Assembly: GCA_024405265.1 (NCBI GenBank)
Contig: JAKSOZ010000014.1
Span: 1-39,933, forward strand
Source: Kiritimatiellia bacterium
GTDB taxonomy: Bacteria; Verrucomicrobiota; Kiritimatiellia; RFP12; UBA1067
DNA length: 39,933 nucleotides
Direction of reading: 5' to 3'
A model generated the notes under the pieces. That model worked only from the letters and a program-made list of their open reading frames with translations, was not told the origin of the DNA and ran no database searches. The number at the start of each line of letters is the position of its first letter. Position 1 is the first letter of the stretch. Below, piece after piece: positions 25,439-34,096 of this stretch. Position numbers and translations under genes: made by a program.

Positions 25439-27358
25439 TTACTTCATTTCGAAGTCCGCGTCGACGACGTCGTCGCCGCCCTTCTCCTTCTTGGGCTCAT
25501 CAGCCTTCGGAGCTTCCGCGCCGGGAGTCGCGCCGCCGGCTGCCTGCTGAGCCGCCTGAGCGGAGGCGTACATTTCCTGAGCGACGGGTTCCATCGCCTT
25601 CATGAGCGCATCCTGCTTCGCCTTGATGTCGGCGATAGGCGCAGGGGGAACCTTGGCGAGCTCGTCCTTAAGAGCCTTGAGAGCGTCTTCGACGGGCTTC
25701 TTCTTATCCGCGGCGATCTTATCGCCAGCGTCCTTCAAGGTCTTTTCGACCTGGAAAGCGAGTCCGTCGGCTTTGTTGCGCTCTTCGACTTCGGCATGAC
25801 GCTTTTCGTCTTCGGCGGCATGAGCTTCGGCGTCCTTGCGCATCTTCTCAATTTCTTCCTTCGAGAGACCGCCCGCGGCGGTAATCGTGATCTTCTGCTC
25901 CTTCTGGGTGCCGAGATCCTTCGCCGAGACGTTCAAAATGCCGTTGGCGTCGATATCGAACGTGACTTCGATCTGCGGAACGCCGCGCGGCGCCGGAGGA
26001 ATGCCGTCGAGGTTGAAGTTACCTAAGGATTTGTTGTCGCGGGCCATCTTACGGTCGCCCTGGAAGATGGCGATCGTAACGGCGGGCTGATTGTCCGCGG
26101 CGGTCGAGAAGACCTGGCTCTTCTTCGTAGGAATCGTGGTGTTGCGCTCGATAAGGGGCGTCAAGACACCGCCGAGGGTCTCGATGCCGAGCGTAAGCGG
26201 AGTGACGTCGAGGAGGAGGACGTCCTTGACTTCGCCCTTCAAGATACCGCCCTGAATCGCGGCGCCCATCGCGACGACTTCGTCGGGGTTGACGCCCTTG
26301 TGGGGTTCCTTACCGAAGAGGCTCTTCGCCTTCTCCTGAAGAAGCGGCATACGAGTCTGACCACCGACCAAGACGACTTCGTCGACCGAGCTGAGATCCG
26401 CGTCGGCCATGCACTTACGGCAGGGCTCGGCCGTGCGGTTCGCGAGGTCCATCGTAAGCGTCTCGAGTTTCGAGCGCGTCAAGGTCGCGGTGAGATGCAA
26501 GGGGCCCGACTGGTTCATCGTGATGAACGGGAGGTTGATATCGTAGGTCGTCGCGGACGAAAGCGCGCACTTCGCCTTTTCGGCTTCTTCTTTAAGACGC
26601 TGCTTCGCCATCGTGTCGGCGAGGAGGTCGACGCCGTTCGCGGCCTTGAAATCGTCAGCGAGCCAGTTCATGATGACCTGGTCGAGGTCGTCACCGCCGA
26701 GGTGCGTGTCGCCGTTCGTGGCCTTGACTTCGAAAACGCCGTCGCCGATATCGAGGACGGAGATATCGAACGTACCGCCGCCGAAGTCGTAAACGGCGAT
26801 CTTCTCGTTTTTCTTCTTATCGAGACCATAGGCGAGCGACGCGGCCGTAGGCTCGTTGACGATACGCTTGACCTCGAGACCGGCGATCTTACCGGCGTCC
26901 TTCGTGGCCTGACGCTGCTGGTCGTTGAAGTAAGCGGGGACGGTGATGACCGCTTCGGTGATCTTCTCACCAAGGAACGCTTCCGCGTCTTCCTTGAGCT
27001 TACGAAGAACCATCGCGGAGATTTCCTGCGCGGTATAGACCTTACCGGCGACTTCGACGGCGGCGTCGCCGTTCGGAGCTTCGACGACCTTGTAAGGAAC
27101 CATCTTGATCTCATCGCCCATTTCGCTGTAGCGGCGACCGATGAAGCGCTTGATCGAGTAAATGGTCGACTGAGGATTCGTCACGGCCTGGCGCTTGGCG
27201 GCCTGACCGACGAGGATTTCGCCCGTCTTCGTGAAAGCGACGATCGAAGGCGTAGTGCGCGCGCCTTCCTTATTGGGGATAACAGTAGCCTCACCACCTT
27301 CCATAACCGCCATGCAGCTATTCGTGGTTCCGAGGTCAATACCGAGTACTTTAGCCAT
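25439..27358 (-). CDS. dnaK: Chaperone DnaK (Hsp70)
   Basis: 639 aa. ATPase domain (1-380) with [36 protein letters not shown] and [10 protein letters not shown]; interdomain linker [15 protein letters not shown] (about 385); substrate-binding domain and helical lid to about 600. The end ([13 protein letters not shown]) resembles the usual acidic EEVD-like tail. DnaJ and GrpE genes are not adjacent. It is the first gene of the chaperone group and has a sigma-54-type promoter 52-67 bases upstream, an unusual setting for this gene. Confidence 0.98.
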   Translation of the reverse strand: MAKVLGIDLGTTNSCMAVMEGGEATVIPNKEGARTTPSIVAFTKTGEILVGQAAKRQAVTNPQSTIYSIKRFIGRRYSEMGDEIKMVPYKVVEAPNGDAAVEVAGKVYTAQEISAMVLRKLKEDAEAFLGEKITEAVITVPAYFNDQQRQATKDAGKIAGLEVKRIVNEPTAASLAYGLDKKKNEKIAVYDFGGGTFDISVLDIGDGVFEVKATNGDTHLGGDDLDQVIMNWLADDFKAANGVDLLADTMAKQRLKEEAEKAKCALSSATTYDINLPFITMNQSGPLHLTATLTRSKLETLTMDLANRTAEPCRKCMADADLSSVDEVVLVGGQTRMPLLQEKAKSLFGKEPHKGVNPDEVVAMGAAIQGGILKGEVKDVLLLDVTPLTLGIETLGGVLTPLIERNTTIPTKKSQVFSTAADNQPAVTIAIFQGDRKMARDNKSLGNFNLDGIPPAPRGVPQIEVTFDIDANGILNVSAKDLGTQKEQKITITAAGGLSKEEIEKMRKDAEAHAAEDEKRHAEVEERNKADGLAFQVEKTLKDAGDKIAADKKKPVEDALKALKDELAKVPPAPIADIKAKQDALMKAMEPVAQEMYASAQAAQQAAGGATPGAEAPKADEPKKEKGGDDVVDADFEMK

Positions 27359-27409
27359 ATCTTCTTCTCTTTCTTTCTATCGACATTCTTGGTCGACACT
27401 AACTTAATA

Positions 27410-27425
27410 GCAAAGAGCGTGCCAA
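27410..27425 (-). promoter_or_regulatory. Sigma-54 (-24/-12) promoter upstream of dnaK
   Basis: On the minus strand TTGGCACG (27425-27418), four bases, then TTGC (27413-27410) followed by T. This equals the RpoN consensus YTGGCACG-N4-TTGCW, with the GG and GC pairs twelve bases apart. Transcription would begin near 27398, giving a leader of about 40 bases before dnaK. The -24 element is also the right arm of the hairpin at 27415-27436. No RpoN or activator gene is in view. Confidence 0.65.
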
Positions 27426-27436
27426 CCGGCACGCTC
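27415..27436 (-). terminator. Hairpin after the TPR gene, possible weak terminator
   Basis: Minus strand GAGCGTGCC (27436-27428), loop GGTT, GGCACGCTC (27423-27415): nine perfect base pairs. The following bases are TTTGCTATT, a poor T run. It would close the secreted-protein operon, but the same bases make up the sigma-54 promoter, so terminator function is less certain. Confidence 0.55.
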
Positions 27437-27456
27437 CCTGTAATTCGAGACATCAG

Positions 27457-27494
27457 TGAGACAAATGCGCGTCACTTCTGAGACTTTTTGTCAC
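27457..27494 (-). promoter_or_regulatory. Possible activator-binding repeats upstream of the sigma-54 promoter
   Basis: Two direct copies of TGAGAC...GTCAC (+ strand: TGAGAC at 27457 and 27479; GTCAC at 27471 and 27490). Read together, GTGA and TCAC also form an inverted pair. They lie about 60-95 bases before the predicted start, where enhancer-binding proteins often act. They overlap the end of the TPR gene, so chance cannot be excluded. Confidence 0.3.
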
Positions 27495-28374
27495 GCCTCT
27501 CCTTAATGAGCTTCAGCGTGTCCTGAACTGCCGCGCTGTTCGGGATAAGCTTGAGCGCCTTCTTCGCGTTCACTTCCGCCGCGTCGAGCTTACCGATCGT
27601 AAGCTGAATCATCGCGAGATTATTGTAAACCGCGGGCTCTTCCGGCTTATGGATAAGGACGCGCTTCAAATATTCTTCGGCGCGCGAAAGCTGATTCTCC
27701 TTCATATAGAACATACCCATCGCGAAGTTCGCGTCGGGGTTCTCGGGATCCGCGGCGAGAATCGTCTCGGCGTAGAGCTTGCCCATCGTGAAGTCGGCGC
27801 GCACCAAGGCGAGCTGAAGCCCTTCGCGAGGCGTAAGTTTCTGCATCATCTGCGCACTACGCTGTTCCTGAGTGCGAACCATATCCTGGAAAGTCGGGTT
27901 CTTATCGTTAAGCTCTTTTGCGAGCGAGACGTCGTCGATCGCGTTCTTCACGTCGCCCTTAAGATCCGCCGCTTCGCCGCGGTAGATGCAGGTGCGCGCG
28001 AGTCTCCACTGTACGGCGATGAACGCGTTATCGATCACCTTCTCGGTGAAGTCGCCGGGAAGCGCATAGTTCGCCAAGACGCGCTTCGCGAGTTCCTTCG
28101 CCGCGTCGACGCCGCTCAGGCGCTCGGCTTCCGTAGCGAAACCGGCGGGAAGCGAAAGCATACCTCCGATCGGCGGAATCGACTTACCGTCGCGCTTCCA
28201 GAGATCGAAGCCCATCTGCACCGCGCACTTCTCGAGCATCTTCGGGCGATCACGAATCCAGCTTCTTAAGCCCATCGCCGCGTCGAAGCCGAACGAGAAG
28301 AGGTTTTCTTCGTCGCCTTCCATACCGCGCGTACGCAAATACTTCTGAAGGCCCGATCCTCCCATTAGCGAGAG
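27472..28374 (-). CDS. TPR protein, probably the C-terminal part of the gene upstream
   Basis: Soluble, helix-rich, 297 aa from the first ATG at 28365. TPR-like helical pairs occupy about 105-290 (NPDANFAMGMFYMKENQLSR, KPEEPAVYNNLAMIQLTIGK, LDAAEVNAKKALKLIPNSA). The ATG has no convincing ribosome binding site. Directly before it the frame stays open back to the TGA (28377-28375) that ends the membrane protein, and is continuous with that frame. The segment LSLMGGSGLQKYLRTRG that follows the TGA reads as a natural continuation. It is therefore more likely the tail of one protein of about 796 aa than a separate gene. Confidence 0.7.
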   Translation of the reverse strand, partial: LSLMGGSGLQKYLRTRGMEGDEENLFSFGFDAAMGLRSWIRDRPKMLEKCAVQMGFDLWKRDGKSIPPIGGMLSLPAGFATEAERLSGVDAAKELAKRVLANYALPGDFTEKVIDNAFIAVQWRLARTCIYRGEAADLKGDVKNAIDDVSLAKELNDKNPTFQDMVRTQEQRSAQMMQKLTPREGLQLALVRADFTMGKLYAETILAADPENPDANFAMGMFYMKENQLSRAEEYLKRVLIHKPEEPAVYNNLAMIQLTIGKLDAAEVNAKKALKLIPNSAAVQDTLKLIKERRDKKSQK

Positions 28375-29862
28375 TCACGTCAACGCTCCGCCGCGGCTCG
28401 CCGATGCGATCTCGATCGCCGGGTCGCGCTGATCGTCGGTGAAGATATATTCGGCGACGCCCGCTTCGGTAACCGTTTCTTTAATGGCGTCGCGAACGAT
28501 CGCGAGCTTATCGCGAGTCTGCTCTTTAACGCGACCGGGGAGCATGATGAGAACGAGGAATACGGGCGTGATCAAAACGCCGACGCGGCGAATGAAGTTG
28601 GTCGACGCGAGTTTAAGCGCGAGCTTCTTGGAGGAGCGTTCGTCTTCGTCGTCTTCGTCGTCGTTTCCGAACATCTGCTCGGCGAGACGATTGTGGTTAC
28701 GGCAGACGGCGTCGATCCCCATGATCGCCATACCCGCAGCGACCGTAGTCGCGGTGAAGAGCATGCCGAGCGAGAGGAGATAAGACGAATTGACGGGACC
28801 GTACTTCCAGAACCAAAGCGCGGGGAGGAAGCAGCTCTGGGTAAACGCGAGAAGCGAGCAGAGGAAGAAGACCATACCCGTAGAATAAGGGAGGAAGAGT
28901 TCCTCGTCCGCGGCGTTCGGGAAGCGGATCATCGAAACGAGGAACGGCGAGAAGCAAACGCCGAACCAGAGGAGCCACCCTAAAAGTCCGCTCGCCGAAG
29001 TGATCTTCGCCCAATAGCCGAGCGCGTAGCTTAAGGGAATCGAGCCGACCGTCTCGCCGATCGCGGAAAGTCCGCCGTGCGAAATATAGACGAGCGAGTT
29101 GAGGACGATACCGACGATGATCGAAGCGATGAAGAGAAACGTCATGTACCACTTTCCGACTTCAATCGAAGCGGGCTGGAAGAACGGCGACTCCAAGGCG
29201 GGGATGTACTTGAGAACGACGCCGTTAAGGACAATGAACGACGCGGTGATCAAGAAGCCCATCGGCGTCTCGGCGCAAAGAAGTCCGAGAATGATCGCGC
29301 AGATATACGAATAGACGAGCGAGCCCTTACGAAGGAAGACGAAGAAGAACTCGATCGCCGCGAGCGTAAGCGCGAGGAGAACGGTCGTCTCCGAGAGCGT
29401 CTGCCCCGCGTTCCAGATCGGATCCGAGAGAACGAACGCGCACGTTCCGAGCGCGGAAGCGAGCTGCTGAACGAGAGTGCGACGCTTCGAGAACTGAGGA
29501 CGAGCGCGCATGATGAACGCGAGCATTTCGCGAAGAAGCGCGTAGACGACGACGGCGATACCGGCCATCACGAGGTGACCGAGGAAGCGGAGAAAAGCAT
29601 TCGCCGCGGAGATTCCGCAGGCTCCGTAGATAAGCGACGCGATAGCGGTCCAGTAGTTCCCGATAACGTGGGAGGCGGGGCGAACGCCGCTCGCGACCGC
29701 CGCGTCATTCCAAAGCGCGGGATGAAGACCGGGGAATTCCCAGAGTTGGAGGAAGAAGAAGGTTAAGAAACCGAGTACACCCGCGATAACCAAATCGCTC
29801 AGTCCGATTTTTTCGGTCTGAGCGACTTGTGTATCAACGGATTGAGCCGTATCGTTGGTCAT
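28375..29862 (-). CDS. Polytopic membrane protein, apparently cut by an in-frame TGA
   Basis: 495 aa with roughly ten membrane helices (from about residue 20 to 450; for example LVIAGVLGFLTFFFLQLW, LHPALWNDAAVASG between helices, WYMTFLFIASIIVGIVLN). The layout (a first loop with acidic residue, then helix pairs) resembles GT-C-type membrane glycosyltransferases and DUF2723 proteins, but this is not certain. An acidic cytoplasmic loop (GNDDEDDEDERSSKK) precedes the last helix. The soluble end (EYIFTDDQRDPAIEIASASR) stops at TGA, after which the same frame continues into the TPR region. It follows the PEP-CTERM gene by 15 bases. Confidence 0.75.
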   Translation of the reverse strand: MTNDTAQSVDTQVAQTEKIGLSDLVIAGVLGFLTFFFLQLWEFPGLHPALWNDAAVASGVRPASHVIGNYWTAIASLIYGACGISAANAFLRFLGHLVMAGIAVVVYALLREMLAFIMRARPQFSKRRTLVQQLASALGTCAFVLSDPIWNAGQTLSETTVLLALTLAAIEFFFVFLRKGSLVYSYICAIILGLLCAETPMGFLITASFIVLNGVVLKYIPALESPFFQPASIEVGKWYMTFLFIASIIVGIVLNSLVYISHGGLSAIGETVGSIPLSYALGYWAKITSASGLLGWLLWFGVCFSPFLVSMIRFPNAADEELFLPYSTGMVFFLCSLLAFTQSCFLPALWFWKYGPVNSSYLLSLGMLFTATTVAAGMAIMGIDAVCRNHNRLAEQMFGNDDEDDEDERSSKKLALKLASTNFIRRVGVLITPVFLVLIMLPGRVKEQTRDKLAIVRDAIKETVTEAGVAEYIFTDDQRDPAIEIASASRGGALT

Positions 29863-29877
29863 CCGTTATATCCTTTA

Positions 29878-30354
29878 TTAAACTCTTTTACGCTTGAGAG
29901 CGAGACCCGCGAGGCCGAGGAGAATCATCATCGCGCTCGTCGGCTCCGGCGCGGCATACGTACCACCATGCCACACATTCGCCGAGGTAATTGAAAGCGG
30001 GTTTTCCAAGATAAAACCACTATTCTTCATCGTCGTGTAGGCTACAGACTCACTATACCCCAAGACATCCTTGGCACCCGAGTTGTAGTTGACCAGCTCA
30101 ACGTAAAACGAATATTCGCTGCCATAGTTGGAAACATCAATCGCATAATACTCTTGAGTATTCCCAATCTTAAGCGCACCAATCTTTTGGTCAGCAGCGC
30201 CTTCCTTCGTTGCATAAAGATACGCCGTATCAACCTTGCTCGGCTCAGTAATCGAGGAGGTGTAATCGTCGGACTGAACTTGCCAATAGAGGTAAGCGGC
30301 CTGCGACATGAACGACATGCTCGCAATGGCAAAAGCAATAAGGATCTTCTTCAT
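29878..30354 (-). CDS. Small secreted PEP-CTERM protein
   Basis: 158 aa. Signal peptide (1-19, ILIAFAIASMSFMSQA), a beta-rich body with many Tyr residues (YLYWQVQSDDYTSSITEP, EYSFYVELVNYNSG), and a C-terminal sorting signal: Pro-Glu-Pro (APEPTS), a hydrophobic helix (AMMILLGLAGLAL) and basic KRKRV. Such tails are recognised by exosortase, which cleaves and places the protein at the cell surface. No exosortase is encoded in the window. The function of the body is unknown. Part of a run of secreted proteins, 20 bases after its neighbour. Confidence 0.85.
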   Translation of the reverse strand: MKKILIAFAIASMSFMSQAAYLYWQVQSDDYTSSITEPSKVDTAYLYATKEGAADQKIGALKIGNTQEYYAIDVSNYGSEYSFYVELVNYNSGAKDVLGYSESVAYTTMKNSGFILENPLSITSANVWHGGTYAAPEPTSAMMILLGLAGLALKRKRV

Positions 30355-30374
30355 AACTTCTTCCTAATTCAAAA

Positions 30375-31145
30375 TTACCACTGAACCGAAACCGTACCGG
30401 AACCCTTTGCGACGCACATCCAAACGCCTTCGCCGGCTGGAATCGGCGTAGTATAGGACGTATAGGTTTCGTCTCCCGTATTCAAATCAGTCGTCAAGGT
30501 GCACCACTTATCAGTAGCATCCTTCCAATAAAGCGGCTGACCCGACGGAAGTATGATATGATCACCGGCAGTCACACCAGTCCAATTTCCGCTATTAAGC
30601 GCAACCGAATCCGCCGAAGGAGGAGCGATCAAAGTATAAGTACCATTGCTGGCGTTGCGAGTAACGGAAATCTCCGGCAGCGCCGAATTATACTGACCGT
30701 AGAGGTAGAACGGCTTCGCTACAGCGGGCGTACCTGTCGTCGGATTCTGACGAACGAGGATAATCGCACCACCGCGAGAAAGAACATCGGAATCGCTTCC
30801 GGCCGAAACCTGTTGTTGGACATCCGTACCAGAAGCAATAACCGTTTGCGCACCTTCCCAACCCGTCGACGTGAGGTGCCACATCTTGTACGCAGGGGTC
30901 TCGGCGGTCGTGTCATAGTAGTAGAGCTGGTCGCCGATATATTCACCCGACGCAGGCGTCAAGTTCGCCGTCTTCACAACATCCTTAACCTTAATCGCAC
31001 CACCACCAGCGGCTTCCCAAGGAATCGAGACGATCGTCTGCGCGGCAGTCGAATCAACGCGGAGGATGCCGAAGGTGTTGGAGGATTCGACAGCCATCGC
31101 GCTCATCGCGCCGGCCATCATCGCAATCGTAAGAAGCTTCTTCAT
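30375..31145 (-). CDS. Secreted beta-rich protein of unknown function
   Basis: 256 aa. Signal peptide (1-18, LLTIAMMAGAMSAMAVE). The rest looks beta-rich, with Ser/Thr/Gly-rich turns (NTFGILRVDSTAAQTIVSIP, GEYIGDQLYYYDTTAE, RGGAIILVRQNP, GEGVWMCVAKGSGTVSVQW). No sorting signal or anchor is seen at the C-terminus. I do not recognise a named family; similar triads of secreted proteins are, to my knowledge, common in Kiritimatiellota. The ATG at 31145 has CAGGAAGGA upstream. Confidence 0.75.
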   Translation of the reverse strand: MKKLLTIAMMAGAMSAMAVESSNTFGILRVDSTAAQTIVSIPWEAAGGGAIKVKDVVKTANLTPASGEYIGDQLYYYDTTAETPAYKMWHLTSTGWEGAQTVIASGTDVQQQVSAGSDSDVLSRGGAIILVRQNPTTGTPAVAKPFYLYGQYNSALPEISVTRNASNGTYTLIAPPSADSVALNSGNWTGVTAGDHIILPSGQPLYWKDATDKWCTLTTDLNTGDETYTSYTTPIPAGEGVWMCVAKGSGTVSVQW

Positions 31146-31166
31146 ATCGCTTGATCCTTCCTGAAA

Positions 31167-31880
31167 TTACTCAGCCTTGATCGAGAAGAACGTTTCGTCG
31201 GACTCAAGAACGATATTCGCTTCCGTCGCGTCCTGGAAGCCGACGCTCTTAACCGTTTCCGAGCGATCAAGTCCACCCATGATCGTGTACTTGAGACCGG
31301 GAACGAGGTTACCGACCGAAATCGTGACTTGAGCGCCGCTGATTTGAAGGCCCTTGATAACCGGGGCAATCGCCGCGACATCGCGGGTGAGAGCCGCGCT
31401 ACCGGTCTTAACGAGCGACTTGCCTTCAGCATCAACCGGAACTTCGCCCTTCGCCAACGCGATATTGCCCGTGCCCGCCGCACCACCGAACGACTGCGCA
31501 AGCGCTGCGCCCGTCACGAGGCCCTTGCCGGCGCGAGTGTCGAGCATGTAAACCGCGTAGGTACCATCATCGTGAGCGAACTCGGACTTCGAGTCGATCT
31601 GGAAAAGCGTGAGCGGGCACTTACCGCCCTTCGCGAGCGGAGCCTTGAAAATCACCTGCTCGTTCTCGTTCGCCGCGTCGCCGTTAGCGGTGAAGCCGTC
31701 GAAGTTACCGTCGGCGGACCAAACGAGCGCGTAGATTTCGCCGTTAACGACCTCCGTGCCGTCCGCATACTTATCAGGACCGGGCGTCGAGAACGTGATA
31801 AGCGTATTCGCCGCGTCAGCGAAAGCGAAAGAAGCCATCGTGGAGATGGTCGCGAGAGCAAAAATCTTCTTGATATTCAT
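31167..31880 (-). CDS. Secreted protein of unknown function, first in the surface operon
   Basis: 237 aa. Signal peptide (1-23, IFALATISTMASFAFADAA). The body begins NTLITFSTPGPDKYADGTEV and continues with a repeated-looking beta pattern (YALVWSADGNFDGFTANGDA, YAVYMLDTRAGKGLVTGAA, LVPGLKYTIMGGLDRSETVK). No membrane anchor. It has its own promoter at 31916-31945 and a ribosome binding site AGGAAGGA. The following two secreted genes and the membrane/TPR gene lie 15-21 bases apart and are probably co-transcribed. Confidence 0.78.
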   Translation of the reverse strand: MNIKKIFALATISTMASFAFADAANTLITFSTPGPDKYADGTEVVNGEIYALVWSADGNFDGFTANGDAANENEQVIFKAPLAKGGKCPLTLFQIDSKSEFAHDDGTYAVYMLDTRAGKGLVTGAALAQSFGGAAGTGNIALAKGEVPVDAEGKSLVKTGSAALTRDVAAIAPVIKGLQISGAQVTISVGNLVPGLKYTIMGGLDRSETVKSVGFQDATEANIVLESDETFFSIKAE

Positions 31881-31915
31881 GGGTATAGTCCTTCCTACCT
31901 ATTCAATCACTCGCG

Positions 31916-31945
31916 ATTATACCAAATTTCATGTCCTTCCGTCAA
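31916..31945 (-). promoter_or_regulatory. Promoter of the secreted-protein operon
   Basis: TTGACG (31945-31940), 18-base spacer ending ATTTGG, TATAAT (31921-31916). The extended -10 is the same as at 2502 and 17375. The leader would be about 29 bases and includes a ribosome binding site. Confidence 0.8.
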
Positions 31946-31969
31946 TGACGATTTTCATGATTCTCTCCG

Positions 31970-34060
31970 CTATTTTTTACGCGGGGTAATCGTCTCCTTG
32001 GTGTAGATCTTTTCGACGTAAATAAGCGCGGCGTCGGTAGCGCTATAGAAGACCTCGTAGGCATGACCGACTTCCAGTTCGGAAATACCGAAATCAAGCT
32101 CGCGCTTCTTCGCTTTCGCCGACTTCATAAGTCCGCGCAAGGTGCGATAGGCATGAGCGCAGTGAATCCGCAAATCGTCAAGCTTCACGGGGTTGACTCG
32201 GCCGAGATCAATCCAATGGCTATTATCTTCGGAGACGCGAATTCTCCGCTCATCTTCGGAATAGCCGACGACCCCGATCATTAGGGGTGCGTAGCTACCT
32301 TTTACTTTAAGGGTGCTTCCGCCGTCGAGATTTGCTTTAATCTGCTCGAAATGCGAAGAACCTCCGCGATAATCGCGGTTAACCAAAATCGAGACCATCT
32401 GCACGGTTTCGATCGCTATCAGCTCGTTATCGATCGAATATTCGAGCAACTTCTCGAAGTTCTTCATATTCATCGAGTAGTGGTGTTCGAAATATTCGCG
32501 GCGATTCTCGAAATAATTATCGAGGACGTCGACACCCTTCTTGTATAAGCTATCGACTTTCTCCGCGAGCTCATATTCGGCGACCCAATTCGCATCTCCG
32601 CGCATCGCTTTATACCTGACGGCGCGTTCCTTTAACGTTTTAAGGAGCTTATCGGCCCTCTCGTTTTCGCCGAAGCGTCTTAGGAAATTCACTTCCGCGG
32701 CTTTCGCGAGCCGGAACATCGCCGGTTTAGGCTCACCCGCAAACGTATCTTTAAGTCGTTTCTCGATATAGAACCCGTTCAAATAATCGATCTTTGAACT
32801 GTTGATCACGAGCGGACCGATAGCGACGTCGATAGTAGCCGGTTCCTCGGGAGCTACTTCATTGGGAGTTACCTCCTCGGATACGGTCTCTTCGGCGGAA
32901 ACGACTACTTCAGCGGGAGCGGACTCTTCGACGGGCACGACGGTTTCTGCGGGCGCAGGCTCAACCGGTTCAGCAGGCTCCGGCTCGGCGTGAGTCTCCT
33001 CTTCAATCGAAGATTCCTCGACTACGGGTTTAAGCGGCTCGACGATTTCCGGAACAGGCATAGCGGGAGCCTCCGAATCTTTTCCGCCGATCATCAAACA
33101 GGCGAATACGACGAGTATGACGCCTAAAACCGACACGATTGCCGCGCCGACAATAAGGTGAGTCTTATTGAACCTCCGAATTTTAATCGGGAAATCACGT
33201 TCAATCGTCGTGGTCGGATCGCTCAAGAAATGCTTGAGTTCAATCGCGATCTCAATCGGCGTCGAGATTCGCTTCTTGCGATCTACCTCGCACATCCTCA
33301 TGACGAGCTTCGCCAGCGGCGCGGGTATGTCGCTCTTAACCTTGAGAATATCCTCTACGCCTTCACCGGCAATCGCGCGACGAATGATCTCCATCAAATC
33401 CAAGCCGGAGGTCGGACGCTTGCCGGCGAGCATCTCGTAGAACATGATGCCGAGCGCGTATATATCGGCGCGGATATCGACGTTATGGGAATCGATGACT
33501 TGCTCCGGCGCCATATAGGCGGGAGTGCCGATCATCGTACTCGCGTTGGTGACGGTAAGCGACTTATCGGAATTCTTAAGATCTCGGGCGATACCCATAT
33601 CGGCGAGCTTCACTTCGCCCTCCGAATTGAACATCACATTCCCCGGCTTGATATCGCGATGGACGACTCCCTTTCGCCGCGCCACTTCCAGAACGTCGGC
33701 GACTTGGCGAACGATTCGCGCCGCTTCGATCGGGGAGAACGGCCCCTTGGACTTCGCGATACGATCTTCGAGGCTACCGCCGTCCACATACTCCATCAAG
33801 ATATAGCAAAGCCCGGTATCGGGGTCTTCACCGACATCATAGACTTCGATAAGATTCTTGTGGACTATGGACTTCGCAAGATTCGCCTCGCGAACGAAGC
33901 GAATCTTGTCTTCATGCGCAACGTCCTTGGTATCATCGAGGATTTTCGCCGCGACTTTATTGCCACTAGCGCCCTCCAAAAGGAAGACGCTAGCCATTCC
34001 GCCCTTTCCGAGCAGGCTGACGACTTTATAGTCGCCGAAATTATCGCCTACATTAAGCAC
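31970..34060 (-). CDS. Membrane-bound Ser/Thr protein kinase (PknB-like)
   Basis: 696 aa, GTG start at 34060. The kinase domain (about 8-285) has the Gly loop LGKGGMASVF, the VAAK lysine, the catalytic HRDIKPGN (about 133), DMG in place of DFG (KLADMGIARD) and GTPAYMAPEQ. One membrane helix (about 308-330, LIVGAAIVSVLGVILVVFACLM) and a Glu/Pro/Val-rich linker (about 345-420) lead to an outer helical sensor-like region (about 425-690) of unknown fold. It follows the giant GH89 gene by 18 bases, with a hairpin at the junction. A likely partner is the FHA protein at 7327-8700. Confidence 0.92.
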   Translation of the reverse strand: MLNVGDNFGDYKVVSLLGKGGMASVFLLEGASGNKVAAKILDDTKDVAHEDKIRFVREANLAKSIVHKNLIEVYDVGEDPDTGLCYILMEYVDGGSLEDRIAKSKGPFSPIEAARIVRQVADVLEVARRKGVVHRDIKPGNVMFNSEGEVKLADMGIARDLKNSDKSLTVTNASTMIGTPAYMAPEQVIDSHNVDIRADIYALGIMFYEMLAGKRPTSGLDLMEIIRRAIAGEGVEDILKVKSDIPAPLAKLVMRMCEVDRKKRISTPIEIAIELKHFLSDPTTTIERDFPIKIRRFNKTHLIVGAAIVSVLGVILVVFACLMIGGKDSEAPAMPVPEIVEPLKPVVEESSIEEETHAEPEPAEPVEPAPAETVVPVEESAPAEVVVSAEETVSEEVTPNEVAPEEPATIDVAIGPLVINSSKIDYLNGFYIEKRLKDTFAGEPKPAMFRLAKAAEVNFLRRFGENERADKLLKTLKERAVRYKAMRGDANWVAEYELAEKVDSLYKKGVDVLDNYFENRREYFEHHYSMNMKNFEKLLEYSIDNELIAIETVQMVSILVNRDYRGGSSHFEQIKANLDGGSTLKVKGSYAPLMIGVVGYSEDERRIRVSEDNSHWIDLGRVNPVKLDDLRIHCAHAYRTLRGLMKSAKAKKRELDFGISELEVGHAYEVFYSATDAALIYVEKIYTKETITPRKK

Positions 34061-34071
34061 CGGCGGTCAGA

Positions 34072-34096
34072 GCCGTTATCAGAGATCGATAACGGC
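34072..34096 (-). repeat. Perfect hairpin over the stop codon of the giant gene
   Basis: Minus strand GCCGTTATC, seven-base loop GATCTCT, GATAACGGC: nine base pairs plus a possible G-U. It contains the TGA stop (34081-34079) and ends 11 bases before the kinase start. No T run follows, so it is not a standard terminator; it may stabilise or process the mRNA between the two genes. Confidence 0.5.

Noticed and set aside
28350-28377. Selenocysteine at the in-frame TGA
   Set aside because: The bases after TGA do not form a convincing SECIS hairpin at the required distance, and the protein region is not a redox motif. Not excluded, but less likely than a nonsense mutation or sequence error.
30078-30098. 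TTGGCAC followed by TTGT on the + strand, like a sigma-54 promoter
   Set aside because: The -12 GC is replaced, it lies inside a gene on the opposite strand, and no + strand gene follows.
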